This document shows, piece by piece, positions 5,401 to 12,841 of a stretch of 13,313 nt of DNA. Position 1 is the stretch's first letter; every line of letters starts with the position of its first letter. The notes under the pieces were generated by a model that saw only the letters and a program-made list of their open reading frames with translations, was not told the origin of the DNA and made no database searches. The translations under genes and the position numbers were made by a program. The DNA is from Burkholderiales bacterium (lineage in GTDB: Bacteria; Pseudomonadota; Gammaproteobacteria; Burkholderiales; SG8-39). The stretch spans positions 1-13,313 of the forward strand of contig JADGRR010000031.1 in NCBI GenBank assembly GCA_017880745.1, given 5' to 3'.

Positions 5401-6588
5401 CTACTTCCCGAGCAGCTCGCCGACCGGCTTGAGCGATTCGACGCGATCGCAGACCACTTTGACGATGGCGACCAGCGGCGCGCCGAGCAAGAGCCCCCAG
5501 ATACCCCAAAGCCAGCCGAAGAACAGCAATGTGATGAATAGCACCGCCGCGTTCACACGCGCGGCCCGGCTCTGCAGCCAAGTCATGAACACCTGTCCGA
5601 TCGCGCCCCCGACAAGCGCAGCGACACCGGCGATAGCCACGGCATGAAGCAGCGATCCAGACTGGATAAAGGCAGCTACGCCGCTTGCGAGCAAGACCAG
5701 GGCCGAGCCCAGGTAAGGGACGAAGTGCAGCACACCGGCGGCGACGCCCCAGACGCCTGCATGCTCCATGCCAAGCGCCTCGAATGCGAGCCAGGTACAA
5801 ATTGCGACAAGCGCGTTGGACAGGAGCATGGTGAGCAGGTAGCGCTGAACCTGCAAGTCGATCTCCTCAAGAATCCGCACGGCGTCCTTCTTGCGCGACA
5901 GCGAAGGCCCGACCAGCTGCAACAGCTTGCGCCGGAAATGCACCCCAGAAGCCAGCAGGAAATAGACAAGCAACAGCACGATCGGCGCCTGCGCGGCAAC
6001 GGTAATCAACAGGCCGGACTGCGCGATGGCGTAGTCGCGCAGCCAAACGGAAGGCTCCGGCGACCGAACCGCGGCAGCCTCCGTTCCCGGCTTTCTGGAG
6101 GCGTCGGCCGCCGCCCCCTGGATCTCGTTGGCGGCTTCCTGCACGTTCTGCAGCGGCGTCTTCGCGCCGGCGCGTGCATCGGTCATCGACTGCCGCAATT
6201 TTCGCGCGGCCTCCGGCAGCTTTTCGATCATCGCTGCGGCATCGTCGCTCAACGAATAGCCGATCCATGACAAACTACCGACCAACGCCATCAGCGTCAA
6301 CGCGGCTCCTACTGCACGCGGTATATGCTGCGCCTGCAGCCAGTCCACCACCGGGCGCAGCGCGTAACTCCCCAGAATGCCGATCAGCAACGGCACAAAA
6401 AACGCGCGCGCCAGGTACAGCGCGGCGACAAGTGCGATGGCCGCCAGAACGGTCAGCGCCAGGCTGGTGCTGGTGTAGCGCCGGCGAACTGCGACCGCGA
6501 CGGAATCTGCTGCGGGGACAGCCTTCACGGCGGGGACGGCCGATTCGGGTGCAATCTCCTCGTCAGCCTCTCTGGATGCCGAAATCAT
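5401..6588 (-). CDS. AI-2E family (PerM-like) membrane permease
   Basis: A 395-residue polytopic membrane protein of the AI-2E transporter/PerM family (PF01594): a soluble N-terminal tail, helices from about residue 40 (STSLALTVLAAIALVAALYLARAFF), a large soluble insertion after the third helix (about 105-185), then several C-terminal helices including a conserved PYLGS-type turn (LHFVPYLGSALVLL) and GWLWGIWGLLLGAPL. Family members export AI-2 or act as antiporters; the substrate here is unknown. I chose the ATG at 6588 because its first base is the last base of the upstream gene's TGA (TGATG), the mark of translational coupling, and no good ribosome site is seen. An in-frame ATG at 6633 would add 15 residues inside the upstream gene. 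Likely co-transcribed with the 144-residue gene. Confidence 0.88.
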   Translation of the reverse strand: MISASREADEEIAPESAVPAVKAVPAADSVAVAVRRRYTSTSLALTVLAAIALVAALYLARAFFVPLLIGILGSYALRPVVDWLQAQHIPRAVGAALTLMALVGSLSWIGYSLSDDAAAMIEKLPEAARKLRQSMTDARAGAKTPLQNVQEAANEIQGAAADASRKPGTEAAAVRSPEPSVWLRDYAIAQSGLLITVAAQAPIVLLLVYFLLASGVHFRRKLLQLVGPSLSRKKDAVRILEEIDLQVQRYLLTMLLSNALVAICTWLAFEALGMEHAGVWGVAAGVLHFVPYLGSALVLLASGVAAFIQSGSLLHAVAIAGVAALVGGAIGQVFMTWLQSRAARVNAAVLFITLLFFGWLWGIWGLLLGAPLVAIVKVVCDRVESLKPVGELLGK

Positions 6589-7022
6589 CAATCCGCGCCG
6601 GCTATGATTATTACGGATTCCCCGTGTCTCCATCTCGCCGGTTTGGCGTCCGTGATCACACGCATCGACCCATCCCGCAGGCGGATGGTGATTTCGTAGT
6701 TTCGGACCGGCTTCGCCTCGATCCCGCCTTGGTTGCCAGCCGCAATCCGGCCCGGCGCGTTGACTCCACTGTTCTCATCGGGGCCTTCGATTTTCCGCGT
6801 CGACTCGATCACCCCGCATTCAGAGCATCGGTAGGCACGGGCGCCAGGTGGCCCGATAGCCGGCACCGCGAGCGCTGCAGGCGGCTCAGCAGGTGCGACG
6901 ATCGCGTTAATGTCCTGGGCCGAGACTGCCAGGGAGCCAATTGCAATGCTGCTGACCAGGATCGCAGCAATACCTCCGACCAGGAGCGGCAGATGCAGGG
7001 GTTTGTTCGCTTGCATATTCAT
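6588..7022 (-). CDS. Membrane-anchored periplasmic protein with CxxC, SlyB-like C-terminal part
   Basis: A 144-residue protein with an N-terminal membrane anchor (about residues 11-35), an Ala/Pro-rich linker, a CSEC motif (YRCSECGVIESTRKI, near residues 62-76), and a C-terminal beta segment of the form YEITIRLRDGSMRVITD...RHGESVIII. The same CxxCGVVES plus (Y)xVxVRxxDGSxR order occurs in betaproteobacterial glycine-zipper/SlyB-like proteins; here the zipper between them is missing and replaced by a Gly/Asn linker. The ATG at 7022 was chosen over 7082 because AGAGAG lies about 7 nt upstream and the hydrophobic segment follows at once. Cys-x-x-Cys could bind metal or be redox active; not shown. 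It overlaps the AI-2E start by one base and has CRP-like site 3 about 98 nt upstream. Confidence 0.75.
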   Translation of the reverse strand: MNMQANKPLHLPLLVGGIAAILVSSIAIGSLAVSAQDINAIVAPAEPPAALAVPAIGPPGARAYRCSECGVIESTRKIEGPDENSGVNAPGRIAAGNQGGIEAKPVRNYEITIRLRDGSMRVITDAKPARWRHGESVIIIAGAD

Positions 7023-7093
7023 TTTCGCTCTCTTCAGGGTCTCGAAACCCGGCTCAGTAAGGACTCGATCGGGGAACCTCAATCGCTACGCGG

Positions 7094-7136
7094 ATTGTGC
7101 CGGGCGCAGGCGGGACTCTCTGTGCGATGGCGCGCA
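7094..7136 (-). promoter_or_regulatory. CRP-like operator 3 plus -10-like hexamer
   Basis: Plus-strand TGTGCG (7121-7126), spacer ATGG, CGCGCA (7131-7136). On the minus strand the perfect arm CGCACA is followed by GA, and CACAAT (7099-7094) matches 4 of 6 bases of TATAAT, centred 32 bp from the dyad centre. The implied start near 7087 leaves a leader of about 65 nt for the 144-residue/AI-2E operon, close to the arrangement of site 4. Confidence 0.5.
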
Positions 7137-7252
7137 TAACGCGAAAAAGAATGCGCTTGCTTGCGCACCCCGCCAATCGCTTGAATCTCTCAGGATCAAC
7201 GTGAACAATCAAGGCGTGGCACGAGATCGGCGCGACTTGCTAGCGTGGAACG

Positions 7253-7295
7253 ACTATTGCCTCCTCGATAAGCGCGTTCTGTGCGCTCGCGTACA
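7253..7295 (-). promoter_or_regulatory. CRP-like operator 2 plus -10-like hexamer
   Basis: Plus-strand TGTGCG (7280-7285), spacer CTCG, CGTACA (7290-7295). Minus-strand reading gives CGCACA followed by GA, and AATAGT (7258-7253), 4 of 6 to TATAAT, again 32 bp centre to centre. It lies just upstream of mlaE and could also act there: TAGCCT (7317-7322) is the mirror hexamer on the plus strand (3 of 6), 11 nt before the mlaE ATG. Together with its surroundings it is nearly the same as site 1. Confidence 0.5.
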
Positions 7296-7333
7296 TACCA
7301 CGCGAATTTTTTGGTTTAGCCTTCAGTTCATCT

Positions 7334-8470
7334 ATGAAACCCTTGTCCGTGGTACCCGCCGCAATCGCTCAGCCGACGCCACAGGAGCTCGCGCTGTCGG
7401 GGTCCTGGACTGCGCGCGGCATCGGCGCAATCGAGCCGCAACTCGACGCGCTGTCCGCGCCGTCCCAATCAGGGATGGTGGTCGACGGCGCGCGCATCGA
7501 AGCTCTCGATACCGCTGGCGCCTGGGTCCTGCAAAAACTCCTGCGGCGGCTGCGCGACGAAGGTACCGCGGTGCAGATGCGCGACCTGCGCCCGGAATTC
7601 GCCAGGCTGCTGAAAGCCGTGGGGCAGGACGCAACCGATCAAACAGATACCCCCTCCCCAGTTGCCGGCGCGTCCACGCCCACGCTTGAAGGCCTGGGCC
7701 GGAGCGTCGAAGCGGCCTACAACCAGACCGTTGCGCTGCTCGGCTTCGTCGGCGAAACTGCGGCCGCGCTTGCAGGAAGCGTCGCGCACCCGGCGCGATT
7801 CCGGTGGCGTCCTATCCTCTACAACATACGCAGTGCCGGATTCGATGCACTCCCCATCGTCGGGCTGCTGTCGTTCATGCTCGGGGTCGTTGTCGCCTAT
7901 CAGGGCGCCGACCAGCTCAGGCAATACGGCGCCAACATCTTTGTCGCCGACCTGGTCGGCTTGTCCATGCTGCGCGAGTTTGCGCCTTTGATTACCGCCA
8001 TCATCATCGCCGGACGCTCGGGCTCCGCCTACGCCGCGCAGATCGGCACGATGGCCGTGACCGAGGAGATCGACGCCATGCGCACGCTCGGCATTGCGCC
8101 ACTGGATCTGCTGGTTCTGCCGAAAATCCTCGCGCTGGTGATCGCGCTGCCGCTGCTGACCGTGTTTGCGGACGTGCTCGGCGTATTCGGCGGCATGATC
8201 ATGGCGCGCGCGCAGCTCGGCGTCGGCTTCGGCGAGTTTCTCGACCGCTTCGTCAAGGCAGTCAGCATTACGGCATATCTGATCGGCATCTGCAAAGCAC
8301 CGGTGTTCGCGGCCATCATCGCCGTGATTGGCTGCTTTCAGGGGTTTCGCACCAAAGGCGGAGCCGAGAGCGTCGGCCGCCAGACCACGCTCAGCGTCGT
8401 TCAGTCGATCTTCCTCGTGATCGTTGCCGACGGCTTGTTCTCGGTCGCCTTCAGCGCGCTCGATCTCTGA
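7334..8470 (+). CDS. MlaE-family ABC lipid transporter permease with N-terminal STAS domain
   Basis: A 378-residue fusion. Residues about 15-100 form a STAS (MlaB-like) domain with D59-T60-A61-G62 in place of the D-S/T-x-G turn that holds MlaB's key Thr. Residues about 120-378 are a complete MlaE permease (PF02405), with landmarks LGVVVAYQGADQLRQYGA, FVADLVGLSMLREFAPLITA, AGRSGSAYAAQIGTM, VTEEIDAMRTLGI and PKILALVIALPLL. E. coli MlaE is about 260 residues with MlaB separate, so this fusion supplies both parts. It forms the membrane channel of an ABC transporter moving phospholipid between the inner membrane and an MCE protein. First gene of a four-gene operon. The ATG at 7334 lacks a Shine-Dalgarno sequence; with a promoter just upstream the leader could be very short. 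Confidence 0.92.
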   Translation: MKPLSVVPAAIAQPTPQELALSGSWTARGIGAIEPQLDALSAPSQSGMVVDGARIEALDTAGAWVLQKLLRRLRDEGTAVQMRDLRPEFARLLKAVGQDATDQTDTPSPVAGASTPTLEGLGRSVEAAYNQTVALLGFVGETAAALAGSVAHPARFRWRPILYNIRSAGFDALPIVGLLSFMLGVVVAYQGADQLRQYGANIFVADLVGLSMLREFAPLITAIIIAGRSGSAYAAQIGTMAVTEEIDAMRTLGIAPLDLLVLPKILALVIALPLLTVFADVLGVFGGMIMARAQLGVGFGEFLDRFVKAVSITAYLIGICKAPVFAAIIAVIGCFQGFRTKGGAESVGRQTTLSVVQSIFLVIVADGLFSVAFSALDL

Positions 8471-8471
8471 C

Positions 8472-9359
8472 ATGCAAAGCGCAGCGCGTGCGGACGCCGC
8501 GAACAAGGACACCGTGCACGAGAACACCGTGCACGAGGACGACAGGGTCATCGAGATCAGCAAGGTATCGACGCGCTTCGGCGAGCATGTGGTGCATTCC
8601 GAACTCGACCTCGAAGTGCGCCGCGCGGAAATATTCGCGTTGGTTGGCGGCAGCGGCTCCGGCAAATCGACGCTGCTGCGCGAAATGATCCTGCTGCAGC
8701 GCCCGGACTCAGGCTCCATCCGGGTGCTCGGCGCCGAACTGCAGAAGCTCGGCGACGAGGAAGCGCTCGCGCTGCGCCAGCGCTGGGGTGTGATGTTCCA
8801 GCACGGCGGCCTGTTCGGCGCGCTTACGGTGACCGAAAACGTAGGCTTGCCACTGCGCGAGCACACCGGGCTTGCGGACGCGTTGATCGATGAAATCGCG
8901 GCATGGAAGCTCGCCATGACCGGTCTTGCGCCTGAGGTCGGCGCACAGTATCCGTCCGAACTCAGCGGCGGCATGATGAAGAGGGCGTCGCTGGCCCGCG
9001 CGCTGGCACTCGACCCGGAACTGCTGTTTCTCGACGAGCCGACCGCCGGCCTCGACCCGAACAGCGCCAGCGGCGTCGACGAACTCGTGCGCAAGCTGCG
9101 TGACCTGTTCGGCCTGACCATAGTCATGATCACGCATGACCTCGATCTGTTGTGGCAGGTTGCCGACCGCGTCGCCGTCCTCGCCGAGGGCAAAGTGCAA
9201 GGCATCGGCTCGATGTCCGAGCTGTCGCGCATGGACAATCCCGCCATCCGGCAATTCTTCGATGGCCCGCGCGGGAGAGCGGCCCAGGAGCCGGAAACGC
9301 GGCAAGCGGATGCGCAAACCGACACCAAAAACGCGAGGCCGTCATCGAAACCAAAGTGA
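8472..9359 (+). CDS. MlaF-type ABC transporter ATP-binding protein
   Basis: A 295-residue ABC ATPase with Walker A GGSGSGKST (about residues 59-67), Q-loop Q110 (MFQHGGLF), signature LSGGMMKR (164-171), Walker B LLFLDEP (184-190) and H-loop His222 (MITHD). GGLFGALTVTENV and LSGGM are typical of the MlaF subfamily. It powers the MlaE permease next to it. The ATG at 8472 is one base after the mlaE stop, consistent with translational coupling; an earlier ATG at 8424 inside mlaE is unlikely. The N-terminus (about 24 residues) is non-conserved and contains a 15-bp tandem duplication (TVHEN-TVHED). The roughly 45-residue polar C-terminal tail after AIRQFFDGP is longer than in E. coli MlaF (269 residues). 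Its stop overlaps the MCE gene. Confidence 0.93.
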   Translation: MQSAARADAANKDTVHENTVHEDDRVIEISKVSTRFGEHVVHSELDLEVRRAEIFALVGGSGSGKSTLLREMILLQRPDSGSIRVLGAELQKLGDEEALALRQRWGVMFQHGGLFGALTVTENVGLPLREHTGLADALIDEIAAWKLAMTGLAPEVGAQYPSELSGGMMKRASLARALALDPELLFLDEPTAGLDPNSASGVDELVRKLRDLFGLTIVMITHDLDLLWQVADRVAVLAEGKVQGIGSMSELSRMDNPAIRQFFDGPRGRAAQEPETRQADAQTDTKNARPSSKPK

Positions 9360-10294
9360 ACTATCCGCTTGTCGGGCTGTTCGTGCTCGTCCTCGGCGCC
9401 GTTCTGATCGCGGGCGTCCTCTGGCTCGCCTCAGGCGGCGCTTTCCAGAAAAAATACGACCTGTATCTGGCGATCGAAGATGAATCGGTAGCCGGCCTCA
9501 ATCTGGACGCACCGGTCAAATACAACGGTGTCGCGGTGGGCAAAGTGCGGGATATCCGGCTCGACCCAGGCAACCCGGAACGCGTGAACCTGCTCTTCGC
9601 CATCGAGCGTGGCACGCCGATCAAGGAGGACACCGTGGCGGTTCTGAAAACACAGGGTCTGACAGGCATCGCCTATGTCGAACTCAGCGGAGGCGCCCGC
9701 GATGCGCCGCCGCTGCGCGCGACGCCGGGAAGCCCGTATCCCGTAATCCGCACCAAGGCCTCGCTCAGCGCGCGACTGGAGAATGTGCTCACGAACGTAC
9801 TGGCAAAACTGGACAGCACATCGAACAACATCAATGCCATTCTCAGCGACGAGAACCGGGCGGCGTTCAAAGGCGCACTCGCCGACATCGCCAGCGTGGC
9901 GCACACGATCGCTGCGCGCAAGGCCACGCTCGACGCGGGCATAGCCAATGCCGCCCGCACGTTCGAAAACGCATCGCGTGCCACGGCGCAGGTCGGACCA
10001 GTGATCGATCGCATCGGACACGGCGCCGACGCAATCGAGAAAATGGGGAACGAGGTCGCCGGGACCAGCGCCAGCGCCGGAAAGACGGTCAACTCGGTCG
10101 GTGCCGACGTAAAACGATTCACTGCGGAAACACTGCCCGAACTGGAACGCCTGCTCTCCGAACTGAGCGTTCTGGCGAATTCGCTGCACCGTCTGAGCGA
10201 GCAGACCCGGCGTGACCCACGCGGCTTTCTCTTCGGCCGTAAACCGGTTCCGGAAGGGCCGGGAGAACCAGGAACGGGACCATCGAAGCCATGA
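9356..10294 (+). CDS. MlaD-type MCE protein, long form
   Basis: A 312-residue inner-membrane-anchored MCE protein: one membrane helix (about residues 4-24, LVGLFVLVLGAVLIAGVLWLA), an MCE domain (about 33-110: LNLDAPVKYNGVAVGKVRDI, IKEDTVAVLKTQGLTGIAYVEL), then a long helical region (about 135-275) and a Pro/Gly tail (FLFGRKPVPEGPGE). E. coli MlaD is 183 residues, so the helical extension is large and could form a periplasmic tube or bridge. MCE proteins pass lipids from the MlaE channel across the periplasm. GTG 9356 overlaps the mlaF TGA by four bases (GTGA) and is the conventional start. In-frame ATC at 9344 gives the family-like beginning I/M-E-T-K-V-N-Y and has GAGG 5 nt upstream, so it may be the true start. 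Stop overlaps the lipoprotein gene (ATGA). Confidence 0.9.
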   Translation: MNYPLVGLFVLVLGAVLIAGVLWLASGGAFQKKYDLYLAIEDESVAGLNLDAPVKYNGVAVGKVRDIRLDPGNPERVNLLFAIERGTPIKEDTVAVLKTQGLTGIAYVELSGGARDAPPLRATPGSPYPVIRTKASLSARLENVLTNVLAKLDSTSNNINAILSDENRAAFKGALADIASVAHTIAARKATLDAGIANAARTFENASRATAQVGPVIDRIGHGADAIEKMGNEVAGTSASAGKTVNSVGADVKRFTAETLPELERLLSELSVLANSLHRLSEQTRRDPRGFLFGRKPVPEGPGEPGTGPSKP

Positions 10295-10959
10295 ACCAAA
10301 TTTCTGTCGCTCACTTCGTCCGCCCCCTCGCTGCGGCTCTGTGTCTCATCGCGCTCGGCGCCTGCAGCGCACTGCGCACCGCGGCAACGCCGCCGCCGGC
10401 GTTCTACTCGCTTGACAGCGCGCGGGGCGCAGTGTCGGCGGCAGCACCGGCCGCAGCAAGGGCCACTGCACCGGCCACTGCACCGACATTGATAATCAAT
10501 CCTCCGTACGCAGCCGCCGGCTTTGACAGCCCGCGCATCATCTACGTGCGCGAGAATCACAAACTCGAATACTTCGCGCACAGCGAATGGGTGGACCCGC
10601 CAGCGCGCATGCTCGCGCCGCTGCTTGTCGCCGCAGTGGAGAACACCGGGGCATTCCGCGCCGTCGTGCTGACGCCGAGCGCCGCGGCCGGCGACTTGCG
10701 GCTCGATACCGAGATCATTCGGCTGCAACACGAGTTCCAAACCCAGCCAAGCCGCGTGCGTTTCACGCTCCGCGCCTACCTGGTTGACGACAAGACGCGC
10801 CGCGTGATTGCGCAGCGCGAGTTCGACGCTGCCGTTCCGTCCGCCAGCGACGACCCCTATGGAGGGGTGGTGGCGGCCAACCGTGCGGTACAGACCGTAC
10901 TCGAAGACCTTTCGGCGTTCTGCGCCGGGGCGGCGCGCAGCGCGCGCATGGAAAAATGA
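10291..10959 (+). CDS. PqiC-like ABC-type transport auxiliary lipoprotein
   Basis: A 222-residue lipoprotein with signal sequence and lipobox L22-G-A-C25 (Ser at +2, outer-membrane sorting expected), an Ala/Pro/Thr-rich linker, then an ABC_trans_aux/PqiC-like domain (PF03886; about residues 35-215). Family features are YSLDSA near the start, IIYVRENHKLEYFAHSEWVDPPARML, a LRLDTEIIRLQHEF strand, and RVIAQREFDAAVPSASDDPYGGVVAANRAVQTVLEDL at the end. PqiC-type lipoproteins partner MCE proteins at the outer membrane. The ATG overlaps the MCE stop by four bases, so it belongs to the same operon. Its presence suggests a bridge-type route across the periplasm rather than, or as well as, MlaC shuttling. 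Confidence 0.9.
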   Translation: MNQISVAHFVRPLAAALCLIALGACSALRTAATPPPAFYSLDSARGAVSAAAPAAARATAPATAPTLIINPPYAAAGFDSPRIIYVRENHKLEYFAHSEWVDPPARMLAPLLVAAVENTGAFRAVVLTPSAAAGDLRLDTEIIRLQHEFQTQPSRVRFTLRAYLVDDKTRRVIAQREFDAAVPSASDDPYGGVVAANRAVQTVLEDLSAFCAGAARSARMEK

Positions 10960-11044
10960 ACAACAATGTAGTTGTTTCGATTTGGAGTCGGTTGCAAAAT
11001 GACGGGATGCGTTCCCGCATACTCCCCTGTACCAGTCCGTTGCA

Positions 11045-11073
11045 AAGAAACCGCATGTTGCAGCGGGTTTCTT
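11045..11073 (+). terminator. Stem-loop after the mla-type operon
   Basis: AAGAAACCGC (11045-11054), loop of 8 nt, GCG-G-GTTTCTT (11063-11073) forms a 10-bp stem with one bulged G. It sits between the auxiliary lipoprotein gene and the small membrane gene. The arms end in TTTCTT but no clean T run follows, so it may be a weak terminator or a processing/stability stem. Confidence 0.45.
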
Positions 11074-11105
11074 GCTGTTTCACACTGTTTCGGAGATAAG
11101 CGCAA

Positions 11106-11324
11106 ATGAATCCCACAAAACTCATAGGAATCATCCTGATCGCGGCGGGAGCCCTTGGCTTGGTGTATGGCGGCTTCAGTTACACCAAGGAAACCACCGG
11201 CATGAAGCTCGGCCCGATAGAACTCAAGGTCGAGGAGAAGGAACATGTAAACGTGCCGCTGATAGTCAGCGCCGGAGCGATCGCAATCGGCGTGTTCCTG
11301 CTCGTCGCCGTCGGGCGCAAATAG
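11106..11324 (+). CDS. Small two-helix inner-membrane protein
   Basis: A 72-residue protein with two predicted membrane helices (about 5-26, LIGIILIAAGALGLVYGGFSY, and 48-69) joined by a charged loop, TKETTGMKLGPIELKVEEKE. The pattern LGPIELxVxEKxxVNVP is one I recognise from small unnamed proteobacterial membrane proteins near DUF3185-like families; function unknown. The ATG at 11106 has GGAG 10 nt upstream, a slightly long spacing. It is separated from the mla-type operon by 146 nt and a stem-loop, so it may have its own transcript, and it is convergent with the PLD-family gene 33 nt away. Confidence 0.8.
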   Translation: MNPTKLIGIILIAAGALGLVYGGFSYTKETTGMKLGPIELKVEEKEHVNVPLIVSAGAIAIGVFLLVAVGRK

Positions 11325-11357
11325 CGGACCTGCGGAACGTGTACCGGCGGGGCCCGG

Positions 11358-12746
11358 CTAGAGCAACCGCCCCCACACCCGTGCCATCCATTCCTTGAAG
11401 CGGAAGGAAAGCGGGCGGTGTTCCCAGCCTTCCAGATCGATTGCCTCCGACGCTTCGAGGTCACTGGCAAACATGGCCTGCATTTGCTGGGCGAATTCGG
11501 GCCCGAGGATCACCGCGTTGATCTCGTCGTTGTCGAGAAAGCTGCGCCAATCCAGGTTGGTCGACCCCACGGTGGACCAGACGCCATCGATGATTGCGGT
11601 TTTGGAATGCAGCAGCGGCCCGCGACGCTCGTAGATCTTGACGCCGGCTTTCAGCAGGGTGGAATAGTGCGAGCGCCCGGCGTGAAATACGACCGCGGAG
11701 TCGGAATGACTCGGCAGTATGAGTTTCACGTCGACACCGCGCCCGGCGGCGTCGGTCAGAGCATCCAGCAACTGGGGATCGGGAACGAAGTACGCATGGG
11801 TGAGATATACCTGCCTTTCGGCATTGCCGATCGCGGATATCAGTGTCAGGTACATCAGGCTGTAGGGATCGTCGGGCGTGCTGCCGATGGCGCGCACTAT
11901 GTCTTTACCCTGGGCCTTCAGTTCGGGAAAATATGCTTTCGGCGCAAGCGGCTTGCCGCGCTGCTTTTCCCACGTTTGCAGAAACAACTTCTGCAACTCG
12001 CCGACCACCGGGCCTTCGATTTGAAGGTCGGTATCGCGCCATGCAGCAGTGTCCCCCGCTGTTTTCACGGTCCGCCTGGCGATCGATCCCGAAGAATAGA
12101 CGCTGCTGATATTGATCCCACCGATGAATGCGGTCTGTCCGTCGACGACAAGCAATTTTCGATGATCGCGGTTATTGATCAGCCATGGCGTCTTCGCCGC
12201 GAGCGGATTGACCGGATTGAATTCGAGCACCTCGATCCCGGCTTCCGTCAACCGCTTGAAGAAGGCCTTCGGCGTATTGAATGCGCCGACGCTGTCATAG
12301 ATTACGTTGACCTGAACTCCCCGGCCCTGCTGCTCCGACAACAAATCCGCGAACTGCCGCCCTATATCATCGTCTTCAATGATATAGGATTCCAGATTGA
12401 TATGGTCTTGGGCCTTGCGGATTGCGGCAAACATTGCCGCGTAGGTAGCCGCTCCGTCCTGCAACAGGGTGACTTTGTTTCCCAGTATGAGCGGACTGCC
12501 GACGATTGCCTGTTCCAGCGCAATCTGCTTTTCCAGGATATCGATGTCGCCGGATTTGCGCTTGAGCCGCGCGAGAATGGCGGCGTTTTTCTGCGCGGAA
12601 AGCGGGCCGCGCGCGTTTTCGAATCTGGCTGCTTGCGCAGTGTGCCGCGCAATGAGCGCATCGGTGTCAGGCAGAGTCGCGCAACCTGCCGCGGCGAGCA
12701 GGCAAAACGCCGTCACCGCAGCGAGCTTGCGCACGCGAATTACCAT
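11358..12746 (-). CDS. Phospholipase D / cardiolipin synthase-like lipoprotein
   Basis: A 462-residue PLD-superfamily protein with two HKD motifs: H195-x-K197-x4-D202 followed by GG, and H380-x-K382-x4-D387 followed by GSTN. Both are intact, so catalysis by the usual covalent His mechanism is expected. Domain order (ALEQAIVGSPLILGNKVTLLQDG; HINLESYIIEDDDIG; then the motifs; WRSFLDNDEINAVI) is close to bacterial cardiolipin synthases, which join two phosphatidyl groups. Instead of membrane helices it begins with a signal sequence and lipobox A-A-G-C22, so it is probably a lipoprotein acting in the periplasm or at the outer membrane. Alternatives are a phospholipase D or transphosphatidylase. 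Start 12746 has GGCGGA nearby, a modest ribosome site. Envelope-lipid context agrees with the mla genes. Convergent with the small membrane gene. Confidence 0.9.
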   Translation of the reverse strand: MVIRVRKLAAVTAFCLLAAAGCATLPDTDALIARHTAQAARFENARGPLSAQKNAAILARLKRKSGDIDILEKQIALEQAIVGSPLILGNKVTLLQDGAATYAAMFAAIRKAQDHINLESYIIEDDDIGRQFADLLSEQQGRGVQVNVIYDSVGAFNTPKAFFKRLTEAGIEVLEFNPVNPLAAKTPWLINNRDHRKLLVVDGQTAFIGGINISSVYSSGSIARRTVKTAGDTAAWRDTDLQIEGPVVGELQKLFLQTWEKQRGKPLAPKAYFPELKAQGKDIVRAIGSTPDDPYSLMYLTLISAIGNAERQVYLTHAYFVPDPQLLDALTDAAGRGVDVKLILPSHSDSAVVFHAGRSHYSTLLKAGVKIYERRGPLLHSKTAIIDGVWSTVGSTNLDWRSFLDNDEINAVILGPEFAQQMQAMFASDLEASEAIDLEGWEHRPLSFRFKEWMARVWGRLL

Positions 12747-12841
12747 TGTCCGCCTGCAGCGAAGGACGGCGCCGCACCACTGGCGGCAAGTGCGAGGATT
12801 GCACCGCCGCTGTGTGCGTCCGACCCCATGCTAGGGGAAAC

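Larger units (their letters stand above)
7023..7333. promoter_or_regulatory. Divergent control region between the 144-residue gene and mlaE
   Basis: This 311-nt gene-free region separates the minus-strand block from the mlaE operon. It contains two CRP-like dyads, at 7121-7136 and 7280-7295 (centres 159 bp apart), each with a minus-strand -10-like hexamer 32 bp away. A T6 run (7307-7312) follows the second, just 21 nt before the mlaE ATG. No ribosome site precedes mlaE, and the ORFs crossing the region look like shadows. Confidence 0.5.

Noticed and set aside
7469..9328. A 619-codon open frame on the minus strand
   Set aside because: It is antisense to the MlaE permease and MlaF ATPase genes, which have clear family motifs; the product is Ser/Arg/His-rich without recognisable domains. 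Long antisense frames are common in GC-rich DNA.
12812..12827. TGTGCG arm upstream of the PLD-family gene, candidate CRP-like site
   Set aside because: Only one arm matches; the second arm and flanking bases do not fit the other sites.
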